Source of the DNA: Owenia fusiformis | Taxonomy: Eukaryota; Annelida; Polychaeta; Sabellida; Oweniidae | DNA length: 64,000 bases | Direction of reading: 5' to 3' | Assembly: GCA_903813345.2 (NCBI GenBank) | Contig: CAIIXF020000012.1 | Coordinates: 1 to 64,000 of the forward strand | Notes under the pieces: model-generated | Seen by the model: only the letters and a program-made list of their open reading frames with translations | Told to the model about the DNA's origin: nothing | Databases searched by the model: none | Program-made: the position numbers and the translations under genes | Shown here: in pieces, positions 53,516 through 64,000 of the stretch | Layout of the letters: every line of letters starts with the position of its first letter | Position numbering within the stretch: the first letter of the stretch is position 1

Positions 53516-55129
53516 TATGTACTCTGTAAACAAAACAAGTCTTTTCATATTTCAACATTTAATGTTTACAGGTTCTTGTTGACATTCAAAGGCATTTTGC
53601 CTTTCAACTGCTATGATCTCAGATACCGGGGATGACAAAACGTACTAATGACTGGTCACATGACCCAAGTGGTGATTAGTACATTTCATCTTCCCTGATA
53701 GCAAGGATTTAGGACTGTCCAGTGAATCAGTTCATCCATTTCATATTTTGTGACCATGAATAAACCAATGAGCATCGACAGTGGAATACATATGGGGTAT
53801 ATAATAATGAGTAATGGTTTTATCTGTAATATATGCAATATATGTAACATTGTAAATGAAATTTAAAAAACATTGGATGTTTACATCTGAACATTCTTGT
53901 TTGAAGCGAAAGATACATGGAAGCTTTTTGATCAGTATAAGTGCTAAAAGAGTTCAAATATTACATCAGTGCATAATAGGCTGTCTAAAAATGATAAAAT
54001 GTGTATGTATGACTTTGTAAATAAAGAGGAAGAGAATTTAGTGATTACAACTGAACAAGGTTGTTCTAATTGAATAATACAAGAACGCTTTTTATCAGTA
54101 TTAGTGTTGAAGGGGTTAAAATATTAAATAAGTACGTATCACTTGTCAAGAAATTATAAAATGTATATGTAACATTGTAAATTAAGATGAAGAACATTGG
54201 TTGTTTACGTCTGAGCATAATTCACGGGTGTTAAAACACGAATATACCATGAGCACATGCTTTGAGGATCCGCGTTGTTTGAACCTACCGCCGAGCATAC
54301 TTATACATTAAGACCCGTTACACAGTCATGATACCGCCGAGTAAGCTCATTTGCATCATCGGGTCTGCTTTACCCCCGTGATAATTGATTGAAGCCAAAA
54401 ATATTTTAATCTGTATTAGTGTGTAAAGGGTTAAATATCACAGCAATGAATAAGCACAGTAGGGAGTAATGTAGTATCTGCGAAATATGTAACATACATG
54501 TAACATTTTAAATGAAGATAAATAACCGTCATTGATATTTACAGATGACTATACTTGTTTTGAAGATTATAGTGTATGAAAGTATTTTAATTCAGTATTA
54601 GTGTCCATAGGGTTAAAGCAGCACAGAAGCACATAATCCTTGATGTAGAAATTATAAAATCTATACTATGTGCAACATTTAAAATGGAGATAAATAAATG
54701 TTGATGTTTACAACTGAACATGAATGTAATATTTTGAAAGGAATGAAAACACTTTTATCAGAACTACTGTCCAAAGGGTTAACATTTGACATCAGCATAT
54801 AATTAGTAAGCTACCTATCGAAAATATGTGTGTGCAACATCCTTAGTCTAGCTAAATGAACATTTAATGTTTACAACATAAAAATCGTTTTAAATAAATA
54901 TTACATGAAAATGTTTTATAAGCATTAGTGTTCGAGGGGTTAATACCCCTAAAATCAATAAATTTAATACAGAAAAGCAAAAACATTTACGGAGAGTCGT
55001 AGATTAAATAAATATGTAATGGTAGACATATATTATAGGGCCCCTATTATATATTTGTAAAGAACTTTAAACATAACTCATGTCATATACATGTACGTAG
55101 TACATGATGTACTACTTACACATTTAAAA

Positions 55130-55200
55130 ATATCATTGAATTTTGGAGAAACAAATACCATGGCATTTTTTATATAGTAAACCATGTTTAGAATATGTAC
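55130..55200. repeat. Inner copy of the 55797-55880 block
   Basis: AATATCATTGAATTTTGGAG, AAACAAATACCATGGCATTT and AAACCATGTT repeat directly at 55797-55880 and inverted at about 52258-52320. Confidence 0.75.
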
Positions 55201-55224
55201 TTATGAAATATATAGAGGTTATTC

Positions 55225-55370
55225 AATGGAAGGTTTTTGATACAGGGTATATCTGAGGGAAATACAATATATCTAACCGTACCCGAGGGTCCGTAGGGAC
55301 CAAGGATTGATATATTGCATTTTCCGAGGGATATGTCCTGTATCAAAAATCGAGCATTTAATAACTGATT
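55225..55370. repeat. Hairpin-forming GAGGGAAATA-type repeat, copy 2
   Basis: TTTGATACAGGGTATATCTG and its inverse ATATGTCCTGTATCAAA enclose CTGAGGGAAATACAATATAT and the opposite TATATTGCATTTTCCGAGG. Confidence 0.7.
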
Positions 55371-55563
55371 TATCCTATACTTATAGTAGATTATGAGGAT
55401 TAAGTATGAATTAAAAATTATGTAATAATTACAATAATGATAATTACAATTGAAACATGAATATTCTATCTCAATTTAAAGTTCTCATTGTTTTTTTAAA
55501 AACTCAACAGTTTTTTACATTTAGCAGTATATACGATTAATATCTATTCAATATACACGTACA

Positions 55564-55642
55564 CACATCCTCCGAACGCAGGGTTCCAGACATCATCCAC
55601 AAAGTAGGTACGAGTTCTGGAGGCCTGTGTTCGGAGGATGAC
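55564..55642. repeat. 25-bp-arm hairpin
   Basis: CATCCTCCGAACGCAGG...TTCCAGA pairs with TCTGGAGGCCTGTGTTCGG ending GAGGATG, with a loop of about 30 bp and three mismatches. Function unknown; it could be a tiny MITE. Confidence 0.7.
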
Positions 55643-56264
55643 GTACACATAGGCCTACTGTACTGATTAGCGAGAAACGCACCGAACGAAATTCCCGGAA
55701 ATTGCTAATGAGCGGGTGATATATATATCTCCCGCTGACCTCAGATACCAGTTATATCCCCACATAAAATTCGATAAGTTTTTGATATTTTTTAAAAAAA
55801 ATATCATTGAATTTTGGAGAAACAAATACCATGGCATTTTTTTATATTTTTTATTTTTTTATGTATTAAACCATGTTAAAATTAAAAATAAGTAAGAGAA
55901 TCAAAATCCTTTATTTTACCCAAACTATGTAAAAGTATGTAGTATAATCCTACTTTTCAACCAATTATTCAAAACTGCTTTTCACACAAATGCCCAAAAA
56001 ATTCAGAAGATATAACCGACATGTTTTATACAATAATATTAATTTCTCACTATCATAAGCTAGATGGAAAATCCGAAAAATGTCTGTCAAGCCGCCCCTA
56101 TGCCAGAAAATGGAAAGCGGGCGCCACTATAATAGCTAATTAAAAATTCGCTGACCACTTTTCAGACAAGCACCTCATATATTCTTGGACCCCGGGGCCC
56201 GGGGTATGTGCTAAAGGTTGAGAAGGTCAAATTTCATGACTTTTACATTTTCAGTAGAACATCC

Positions 56265-56473
56265 TCAGCAACAGGAGTATTTATCAGCCTGTTTCTGATA
56301 ACCTTTATCATAACAATAACGCATACTGTCTTCAGACATTGCACTCACCGCTTCATCTCCAACGACATGGAACACCTCATAGTTGCTCATTTCAGGAGAA
56401 GTCGACGCTTTGTAGTATATAGGATTAGTAGCATGTTCCTTCCAAGCTGCTAGAATGTCTTCATGTGCGATAC
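56265..56473 (-). CDS. Gene C exon 5 (terminal)
   Basis: Acceptor TCAATTAAG before 56473 (moderate pyrimidine tract). IAHEDILAAWKEHATNP through QADKYSCC, stop at 56265-56267. A strong internal donor (GCG|GTGAGTGC at about 56346) suggests alternative splicing, but the frame continues sensibly beyond it. Confidence 0.65.
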
Positions 56474-59400
56474 CTTAATTGATTCCAAATTAAAAAGAAT
56501 AACATAATTTGAGTTAATGTATGATGGTGTTTGCCTATTCTTGCACCCTTGCAACATTTAGTACAATAACGTCATTTCAAAGGGCAATATTCACTATATT
56601 GCCCCTAGAAATGACGTTATTAGTATTATTACCACCGTTAATGACCAGAGTGGAAATAGCAAGAAAATCTTACGCACTGAACGATATCTAATTTCCCGGG
56701 GAAAATTGCCGGTCATTAATTGCATTATTGACTGCCATTATGGACCACCACTATGACGTCACATATTGCTCAAATGCCGGGACAGTTCTGGGAGTTTTAC
56801 TGCTAGTTTAGTAGGCATTCATTTTACTATATCGACTTGAGCAATATGTGACGTCATAGTGGCGGTCAATATCCCGGTCAAAAATGCAATTAATGACCGG
56901 CAATTTTCCCCGAGAAATTAGATATCGTTCAGTGCGTAAGATTTTCTTGCTGTTTCAGTCCAGGTCATTAACGGTGGTAATAATACTAATAACGTCATTT
57001 CTGCGGGCAATATAGTGAAATATTTGACGGGCTTCAATAATTCTTCTTTACCGAAGTCAAACTCAATATCGGATAGGTTTTCTTATATGATCTGTGCAAA
57101 AGGTTTGCACATACATTGTTCAAACATGTGCAATCGTATTAAAATATGTTCTATGTTACAAGAGTTATGAGAAAAACTTTACCAGGAGGGTATACCAGCT
57201 CACGGAATACAGCTAGGAGCGTATCACATTGGAGTGATGCTCGTGGCATGATGGCAACTCTCTGTGTTTCATTCAATTCAAGTCCAAGGGTGAGCGTAGC
57301 AAAGTCTATGTAGTCAATTACTGGTGTTAAATTACATGTGAATTTCAAGTCCTTCTTGGCCATTGCTTCCTCAAATGCTATTACACTTTCGCAGCCAAAT
57401 ATAACATAAAGACGGTCTTTACCTACTTCCTGTAAGGTAAATATAAGTATTATATGTAAGCACTATATATTAAACTTATGTTACAAGAAGTCCAGTTGAC
57501 ATTTCGAGCCCCTACTGACTGGAGTTGAATAGTTCCTTTTTGATACTGAATGAAATGGAACACGAGGCCTCATCTGAGGGAAATACAATATACCTCCCCG
57601 AGGGGTTGAGGGTAGAATATTGTATTTCCCAAGGGTTATACCTTGTACCCAAAATTATTTATCATATACTAAAATACGAAAATATGAGAAATTGCACAGA
57701 ATGAAATTCCTGCAGGGGATTACTGAGCGGGTGATAAACCTGGCGATACATAGAGATTATCCTATATGAGGTTCAGGATATTGAGACTATCCCGGGGCAA
57801 ATATAATATATCTGCCCGAGGGCGATTATGACGGAGTGGGCAGATATACTATATCTGCCAGCTCGCAACGGGACGTAAAGCTATATCTGCCCGCTGATGA
57901 AAATATAAGTTTTTACAAACCTGCTTTATGTACCTGAAACACGACCAAGTATGGGATAAAGCAGGATATGCAGTACATGTATATCCCCACTCACCTAAGG
58001 TATCAATTATATTCATGCATTTTATTTACCTATAACACTAAGTATAGGATAAATAACTTTTACTGACAAATTGTATAAGTACATGATTACATTAGTCACA
58101 ACTACTCACTAAAAGGTTAACTTATTGCATGAAGAAATGTAATTCTACATGAAGATTTCAAATATGATATCACTTATTTGACTGAATTTTGAATGATGTA
58201 AAGCAAGATTATTTCTACTTGCATCTAGGTCTATTTCATTGTATAAGTCAACAATTAATAAGGCAAATACATATCACTGGCTTCCCTGATTCATTTAGAT
58301 TCCTCGCACTTTTAAAATCATCAATAATTCATATAGGGTTGAACTATCGAATAATGAAAACGTTGCAAATGATGTGATAGAAGTTTTTATACTATTTAGC
58401 TTGGAAATATTGCTGATATAGTTTTAATGTGATTTTAGGAGATTAAATGTTCTACTGAGGAACTTTGATTATGTTCAATTTTCTATGATCTTTAACTTTC
58501 TGAAAAGGGTCGGGCTAAATTCTCATTGAGACGATGTTAAAAATCTTAATGTTGACTTCCTAAATGTTGAATTCTTTTGATTGTCATGAATTTAAGGTTC
58601 ACACAAAATCTGAAGATCATCTAGTTTCAAACACAATCTGAATCTCATTGAGTTTGATGCGAAAGCAGTTTTACTTTAATCCAAAATAACAAATATGGTA
58701 AATCAATATGTGTCTATGGTAGATGCTAGCGTGTAGTCCAACCAGCACAAGTGCTGCCATCTACCTATCCATTCATCAGTTTAGCCCCTAATAAGGTCAG
58801 TACTCATGGTAAAGCTTTGTACCTTGTCTATGGTAAAAAGAAATCAAAAAGAAATGTTAACTTGACACGATTGGTAATGCCCACCTTGAAGGGTGTAGAG
58901 ATAAAGGGAAGGGTCAGGATAACACTGATATAAAATATTTAAAGTGTCTAATAATGATAATGAACATATAACAATGTTACATAACATAAGTAAATGCTAA
59001 TTAAATGTCAATTGTTGTTAGTATAATATGTATTTTTCATTTAATGCTGCAACGAGTACACACGTACCAAAAAGTGCCACGCCCACTTTTCCCTAAAAGC
59101 AGCTATGTGTGACTATATTTGATAAATGTTATTGATTTATAGGATCATTATGAACACTTTTCAGTGTTTAAATGTTAAAATATACATATTGATATAATTT
59201 TTGACAAAGTAGGAGCCATAAAATCCAAACAGATTTGCAAATATTTCACTTTGAGATTAAAAGGACACATTTGGGAGGGGGTCAAATTGAGAATATTTCA
59301 AGATATAAATACTGTTTCTATTGTAACCATATCAGTTAGAGATTGGAAATTTCTGGCTCTTACTAACCATAACATGCTCTACTCAATATAAAACAATGAA

Positions 59401-60365
59401 TATCTGACATGCATTAGTATTCTTTTTATTGGGTGGTATTAAAGTACCCCCATGGTTTTTTGGGGGTAGGGGTATAAATTGGTCTGAGGGCCGTCTGCCA
59501 CCCCTATAGAAAGTCCAACTACCCAGAAAGTGTCTAGTATCATCATACAGATGGTTTGAAATAGGTTGGAATGTGTAACCTTTCATGTAAGGAAGGAGTT
59601 ACAATTATCAGAGTGGGCCGTAGTCTATTAGCTTCAAATATCTCACGAAACCAAAATATGTATCCTAGAAAACCAGCTGCATAACTAGCAAAGGCATAAT
59701 ACACGCTGCGGTGTTGTCTTAGTAAAGGACTAACAACCGAACGATTATTATGTGAGAAAACTACATGCATTTGTATGGGGCGATTTTTAACGTACAGGTT
59801 GGCGTGTCGATTTTATGTGACAGCTTAATGTCTCTAATATCAAATAAGATTCACCTGCTTTGTCCACATGGACCCTACACTGAAACTTTATTTTCTTAAA
59901 ATACCCTACTTTTATCTTGCATATACCCTTGGTTTCGGTGCAAAATTCCCCATACCAGTTTTGCCTACCTTTAAAGGGTAATACATTGTGCAACCTTTCA
60001 TATCATCCAATTGTCGTGAAAATTCCTTTAGGATCCGGATACCACACTCCGTTGGGTAGGTACAGTCAAGCAATGCATTGAAAACTTCATAGCGACCAAG
60101 TCCAGTCGTCACGGGTCTTTTTGTGGGAGGTTTATAGGCACAACTGTCGGGATTACCTAGAACATGATAATAAATTATCTGAAAAAAACATCAGTTTTCA
60201 ATATCATCGCAAGCTGATTCTTAATTAACTTTTCTCGATTATCATATAATCTTGCAAAATTTCAAAGATAAATTATAACCTACACGTCAAATCTTGAGGA
60301 AGCCCTGCAACAACGGTCAATGTTCCCACGAGCAGTAACGTCACAAATGAAGCCATCTTCAACAT
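56265..60365 (-). CDS. Gene C: secreted cysteine-rich protein, five exons, 269 aa, family unknown
   Basis: Exons 60365-60284, 60156-59969, 59879-59796, 57429-57183 and 56473-56265 join to 810 nt in frame, with AG acceptors and GT donors and matching phases (1, 0, 0, 1). Residues 1-21 form a signal peptide (MLKMASFVTLLLVGTLTVVA). The mature part has 13 cysteines, two N-glycosylation sequons (NLT, NET), and segments such as GRYEVFNALLDCTYPTECG, LYVIFGCESVIAFEEAMAKK and EHATNPIYYKAS. No transmembrane segment or known domain is recognised. The 3' UTR lies in an inverted repeat. A GTGAGT inside the last exon could give an alternative end. Function unknown; extracellular location is inferred from the signal peptide. 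Confidence 0.7.
56589..57021. mobile_element. Foldback MITE in gene C intron 4
   Basis: Arms of about 195 bp: TTCACTATATTGCCC, GAAATGACGTTATTAGTATT, CTTACGCACTGAACGATATC, AATTGCCGGTCATTAATTGC, with the inverse between about 56841 and 57021. Left of it an extra inverted AACGTCATTTC makes a smaller nested hairpin. The loop of about 60 bp has no ORF. Confidence 0.8.
57183..57429 (-). CDS. Gene C exon 4
   Basis: Acceptor ATTTACCTTACAG, donor GTAAAGTTT, 247 nt. EVGKDRLYVIFGCESVIAF, KFTCNLTPVIDYIDF, LTLGLELNETQRVAIMPR, LQCDTLLAVFRELVYPP. Confidence 0.72.
57555..58035. repeat. Hairpin-forming GAGGGAAATA-type repeat, copy 3
   Basis: CTGAGGGAAATACAATATAC pairs with GAATATTGTATTTCCC; further GGGCAGATATACTATATCTG and GCTATATCTGCCC pairs follow. 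In gene C intron 3. Confidence 0.65.
58036..59795. other. Rest of gene C intron 3
   Basis: Segments around 58150-58235 resemble 35500-35590, and 58430-58790 weakly resembles 31500-32010, so both intervals share an older dispersed repeat. No exon found. Confidence 0.45.
59796..59879 (-). CDS. Gene C exon 3
   Basis: 84 nt, phase 0 on both sides: acceptor AAGTTTCAG, donor GTACGTTAA. CRVHVDKAGESYLILETL, then SCHIKSTRQP. The donor is the weakest of the gene; reading through reaches a stop three codons later. Confidence 0.62.
59969..60156 (-). CDS. Gene C exon 2
   Basis: 188 nt, acceptor ATGTTCTAG, donor GTAGGCAAA. The split Cys codon T|GT joins exon 1. NPDSCAYKPPTKRPVTTG, YEVFNALLDCTYPTECG, DDMKGCTMYYPLK. 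Confidence 0.72.
60284..60365 (-). CDS. Gene C exon 1: signal peptide
   Basis: MLKMASFVTLLLVGTLTVVA then GLPQDLT; donor GTAGGTTAT. An alternative start is the second Met at 60356. Upstream, AGCTTTGACATC is preceded by a possible acceptor (TATATTTCAG, exon edge 60383), so an untranslated exon may lie further up. Confidence 0.7.
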
Positions 60366-60383
60366 TGAACTGATGTCAAAGCT

Positions 60384-61310
60384 CTGAAATATACAGTTAT
60401 GAAAAATACAGTGTACACTGCGAGGTGCTAAAAAATGGGATAATGGGCAGACTTGAAAAACGTGATAGAGAGTTGCTGTATATATAAACTATCTCATCCT
60501 TAATAGAGAAAACAGAAAGCTACCAAAAGCTGTGAACTTGAAGAAAAGTGCCTTATCTTTAAAGGATGGGCAAATGCCTAGGTCTCATTTTCCACCGGCT
60601 GCATTCTGAATGAAATCACTTCTGTATATTTCAATTTATTGATTGTTTTAAGTGGTTGATAATGCTTAATTGCCCAGCCGCCAAAATTCATATACATGTA
60701 ACAAATATCTGATACTACAAAATTCGATCTTAACGAAATGAAACTCAAGGTAGACTTGTTCAAAACCAACAATTGATATTGTCATTCTGAGACATGAAAC
60801 GAAATCCATCATTAATTTATCTGTAAACTGGTGAAATACAAGTAGCAGTAGTTCAACCATTCTGATACTCATAGCATCTCTCTCTGTTGCATCGCAGAAG
60901 GATAGAAATGGAGAGGGCGTGGATTACCACGATGTACTTCAACATGTTCGATGTGGTTCTTCTTTTATGACAATATGCCGTGCACAAAGCTGATCAAAAT
61001 GCTTGCACGGCTACAAGATGTGTGGAAATTAAAGTAAGTCTCTAAATGTTTTTTTTAGTTCCTATAAATTGATGCATACACATTTTTACAGATGAATAGA
61101 TTATCGTTATGTAAGTTTACCTACTTGTATGTTCCTATTTTCTAGATATGCTGTCTAAACTGAATCTGTTGCTGCTTGGCTCACCAACAAGAGAATGCAA
61201 CATGAAGAGTTCAAAAGTGTCTTTATAACCAGATGTTGCAATAGCACATGAAATAACTACTGTTTATGATAATTTGAAACCAACCAATATCCGTATCCCG
61301 TGTGTGGAAT
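60384..61310. other. 5' flank of gene C
   Basis: Presumed promoter and untranslated leader; no convincing TATA box or second gene. Confidence 0.4.
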
Positions 61311-61314
61311 GTTA

Positions 61315-61766
61315 AAGGCCTCGTGCAAAGCTAATTCAATCTCTCTGACTTTTATTGGAAGTCTTTGATTACCCAAAGTTACTGAAATGTGACATGCGAA
61401 ACGTTTTTACCTGTTATAGACATTATTTCAGTGACTTTGGTTATCTTCGAGAAGAAAATATCTGAAAATAATGTGTTTCAAATTAGCACATTTAGAAAAA
61501 AATTATGGAAAACTTTATAAAATGACACCACGATTATTACATAACAGCGTAACATCATTAAAAATGTAACGTTTACTCGAGCGAGACCGATGGAGTGGAG
61601 AAAATAATGTGTTTCACAGTGTACGGTTTATATTTGATGATCTACAAATCTTAACCCTGTTGCCAAAGCGGGAAATTCGAATGTGTAAAATATAAGAGTC
61701 AATATATTGGGCTTTAGGTCATGAAAAATACGATGAACGCACGATCGAAATTTACACGAGGCCTTG
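61315..61766. mobile_element. Possible MITE with AAGGCCTCGTG ends
   Basis: AAGGCCTCGTGCAAA at the left and TTTACACGAGGCCTT at the right are inverted with one mismatch. An inner CAAAGTTACTGAAATG / CATTATTTCAGTGACTTTGG hairpin is present. No target duplication seen. Confidence 0.5.
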
Positions 61767-62939
61767 CAACATAAAGGGAAATTATTTTTAAACACTGTGT
61801 ATGGCTGTCGGAAACAAATACAAACCTCATTGTAAGTGCAATCTACATTTAGCTGCCAAGCTTATTAATATAATATGATGTGTTGCACAATTTATTAGTA
61901 GTTATTGTCAAGATATGAATATTCCATTTGGTTATGAGGATAACACGTTTTTATAACACTCAATAGGGAGGTTGAGTTAAACGTTTTTAATAGAACGTAT
62001 ACGTGAAGAATTGTGGTTATCTGGGGATAAGTTTTCCCCTTGGTAGTAATCACTTGCCCAATTGAGAATAAAGGTAGCCTTTAAGAAAGAAAGTAGTAAT
62101 TAAGTCACTGAAAAAAATGAGGAGAGGAAATTAGAGGGTCATGATATTTCATGTTCACGTAAAAGTTCTATCAAAATACTTGTAACCTAACCTCCATATG
62201 TTTGGCTCATCAACCAAAGAGAAATGCATGCCCGAAATGTATGAAGAAGAAACATTGAAAACAGCCAGTCCCCTGGAGGGACAGCAACCTAAATATCTCA
62301 GCCGATGTCAATGAATAAAAAGGTCTACACGAGTAGACATTTCAAAACTCACATATCACTTTTTTCCGTAATTGATGATGCATTATGGTCTAGTTACATA
62401 AAGAATATTTACATATACTAGTATTACATACGCATGTATAAATTGTAATGAGAACTTTACATATGTCGTGATGATAAAGTATATCCTGTAGATGTGGGAT
62501 TCTAAATGTTTGTTCATCAATTTATGATGAGCGTAGTTCTAGCTGACATATGACAGTGTATAACAAAACCCAGTAGTAATACCACAGCCATCAGTTAAGT
62601 TTGTTACGCACTTGACGATCTATGGTGCATTTATAATTACATCATGATAAACCAGGACATCTCATTTCTTCTCAGCCCTGAGATGCCATGATATAATGAG
62701 CTTGATTTGGCGTTCCATAAGAGCCCAAAATTGAGGATTTTCGTGATCTATCATCCCAGCTCATATTTCATCTCATTGGGGTCATAAAACATGTGTACCC
62801 GTGCCTGCACATTAGGTACACTCTATAAAACATTGTATTTTTAAATTGAAATTCCTAGCAAGCATGTCACTTCATTAAATGCTCAAAATATTCTCCTTTA
62901 TTCCATAGTTAGCATGATATTCATAGGATAACATAGTTT
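61767..62939. other. Non-coding stretch
   Basis: No gene or structured repeat recognised. Confidence 0.4.
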
Positions 62940-63215
62940 CTGGCGCTTCACTCATTCTTTGTATTCAGCCCTAAAGCCACAGGGGAATATTTAGTGTGCA
63001 TTGCACTTTTCACAGCTGCAGTGAGCTCTGTCATGCTTGCATAACAAACACCTCTCAGTTGATCTTTCATCCTATTGAACACCCCAAAGTCCTATACAGC
63101 CTCATCAGGGGAGTGTGCAGCCTGGTCTAAAATCTTCATCTGTAGGGTATCTCAGATGATATCCTGAACCATATTTGCTTGATGACATGGGGCATTGTCT
63201 TGGAGAAATAGCTTT
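62940..63215 (-). pseudogene. Decayed Tc1/mariner-superfamily transposase fragment
   Basis: The minus strand reads FSKLFLQDNAPCHQANMVQD, containing the DNAPCH signature near the second catalytic Asp of Tc1/mariner (IS630) transposases. It is followed, after in-frame stops, by AAHSPDEAV, DFGVFNRMKDQLRG and a C-terminal tail. At least two in-frame stops make it dead. Confidence 0.65.
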
Positions 63216-63295
63216 GAGAAGCGCGTAATTTCGGGCCGTTTCTTTTGTACAGCTCGCTTAAGTTGGCGCACTAAATTCCCCTGTGGCTTTAAAGT
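62971..63295. mobile_element. Internally deleted mariner-like element
   Basis: TAAAGCCACAGGGGAAT on the left is matched inverted by ATTCCCCTGTGGCTTTA on the right, enclosing the transposase remnant. This suggests an internally deleted copy, or a secondary inverted repeat within a larger decayed element. Confidence 0.5.
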
Positions 63296-63898
63296 GTGCG
63301 CCTGACCCGGCTACGTATAGCACAGAGTTTATACTGGCGGATTAGACTAGTTCATTTTTTATATGTGTGTGAAAGCTTTCTCTTATTTGCGCTTTTTCGT
63401 TTAGTACGGTTTTGTTATAATTGCCGAGGTCATATAACCGGGATAAAACAATGATTATCGTTGACTGCCCACACACAAAACATACGTTGAGTGAACAGTG
63501 TTATAACAAACAACAGGCTTTAGAATACAAAGCGTAGTTTGATAATAAGCTGCACACTACCACTGCTGCATGTACATATTACTAATTTACTAGGGCTCCC
63601 AAAGAGTGGATAGGGAGGTTGTGTTTGTCACTTTTAAATTTTACATTTCAAAATTGTCATTTCACATGTCATAATTTGTTGGTTTCATTCGTTTAGCCAA
63701 TCAAAACATTGTAAAACAATAAATTGTCTGTTACGTACAATCAATTTTGTTCAGTTTTGATTAGTTGTCAGAATAAAGTTACGTTCATCTGAATTCATGT
63801 ATCAAAACAAAAATCCTATTTTCACTTCAAAATACTTCAGTACTCGGAATTGTCACATGCAATAGCTTATTGTCGTATTCGTTATTTTATCTTCTCGA
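63296..63898. other. Non-coding stretch
   Basis: No gene recognised. Confidence 0.4.
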
Positions 63899-63900
63899 TC

Positions 63901-64000
63901 AGGGGCGGATCTAGGAACCAACAAGGGGGGCCCCAAATTTCAGGTCAGAGAAAAAAACGTCCGCGAAAAAAAAATTTGGGCCCCTAAAATCCAAAAGTGG
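63901..64000. mobile_element. Start of a second CAGGGGCGGAT MITE, cut by the window end
   Basis: Matches 14330-14440 in order: AGGGGCGGATCT, CAACAAGGGGGG, CCAAATTTCA, GAGAAAAAAAC, GGGCCCCTAAAA, CCAAAAG. Confidence 0.8.

Larger units (their letters stand above)
52540..54950. repeat. Degenerate repeat, about 180-bp unit, two orientations
   Basis: From 53.2 to 54.95 kb the words AAATTATAAAATGTATATGT, AACATTGTAAATGAAGAT, TGTTTACA-CTGAACAT, ATCAGTATTAGTGT and AAGGGTTAAAATAT recur in order. From 52.54 to 53.1 kb the same words appear reversed (TGTTCATCTTCATTCACAA). Not coding. Confidence 0.7.
51838..56281. repeat. 4.4-kb inverted-repeat structure next to gene C
   Basis: The left arm (51838-about 52330) and right arm (about 55790-56281) are inverted copies, very similar over about 450 bp (for example TTGACTTTCTCAACC, ATATATGAGGTGCTTGTC, GGTCAGCGAATTTTTAATTA). 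The right arm holds the last codons, stop and 3' UTR of gene C, so the left arm is an inverted duplicate of the gene C 3' end. Between them lie degenerate repeats of about 180 bp in both orientations. Confidence 0.8.

Noticed and set aside
57151-57363. Gene C exon 4 read as a stand-alone 70-aa protein
   Set aside because: The frame continues upstream to a good acceptor and downstream is cut by a good donor, so it is an internal exon.

Overview
This is a eukaryotic, almost certainly animal, window. It is AT-rich and intron-rich, with classical GT/AG splice sites, sushi (CCP) exons in phase 1, animal-type LINEs, Tc1/mariner and TTAA-target transposon remnants, and a block of TTAGGG-type telomere-like repeat. 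The TTAGGG motif and the repeat style fit a marine non-arthropod invertebrate (a deuterostome or lophotrochozoan); the species cannot be named from the sequence alone. No bacterial-style operons, rRNA or tRNA genes were seen.

Three multi-exon genes, all on the minus strand, are supported. Gene A (14953 down to 2685) and gene B (47700 down to 18524) are tandem paralogues with the same nine-exon layout: a signal peptide plus a short coiled-coil-like segment (exon 1), a half-sushi exon (exon 2) and seven full sushi domains (exons 3-9). The joined exons stay in frame: 1716 nt (571 aa) for A and 1710 nt (569 aa) for B. Both would be secreted, possibly oligomeric, complement-control-like proteins. 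Gene B's last exon is separated from the rest by an intron of about 22.5 kb; in gene A the matching intron is about 1.55 kb. Gene C (60365 down to 56265) is a five-exon secreted cysteine-rich protein of 269 aa whose family I do not recognise. A 50-aa ORF with a signal peptide lies at 50989-51141.

Layout: 1-2.5 kb repeats including a terminal-inverted-repeat element with a perfect 10-bp target duplication; 2.6-15 kb gene A, its introns loaded with foldback elements, hairpins and minisatellites; 15.2-17 kb a 5'-truncated LINE; 18.3-18.7 kb terminal exon of gene B; 19.4-26.1 kb a 2084-bp unit repeated 3.2 times, apparently without change, each unit carrying about 500 bp of degenerate telomere-like repeat; 26.3-28.2 kb a foldback structure; 29.2-31.4 kb a minisatellite-filled element with a nested TTAA-target MITE; 33-36.6 kb a decayed spectrin-repeat-like pseudogene on the plus strand that kept its splice sites; 38-40.5 kb small MITEs and local duplications; 41.2-47.7 kb the other eight exons of gene B; 48-50.5 kb LINE and MITE remnants; 51.8-56.3 kb a 4.4-kb inverted repeat whose right arm contains the last codons of gene C; 56.3-60.4 kb gene C; 60.4-64 kb mostly non-coding, with a decayed mariner-like transposase fragment.

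The three genes do not form an obvious pathway. All encode predicted secreted, disulphide-rich proteins, so the window looks like an accessory, fast-evolving secreted-protein (perhaps immune) region that has been heavily reshaped by short inverted-repeat elements.
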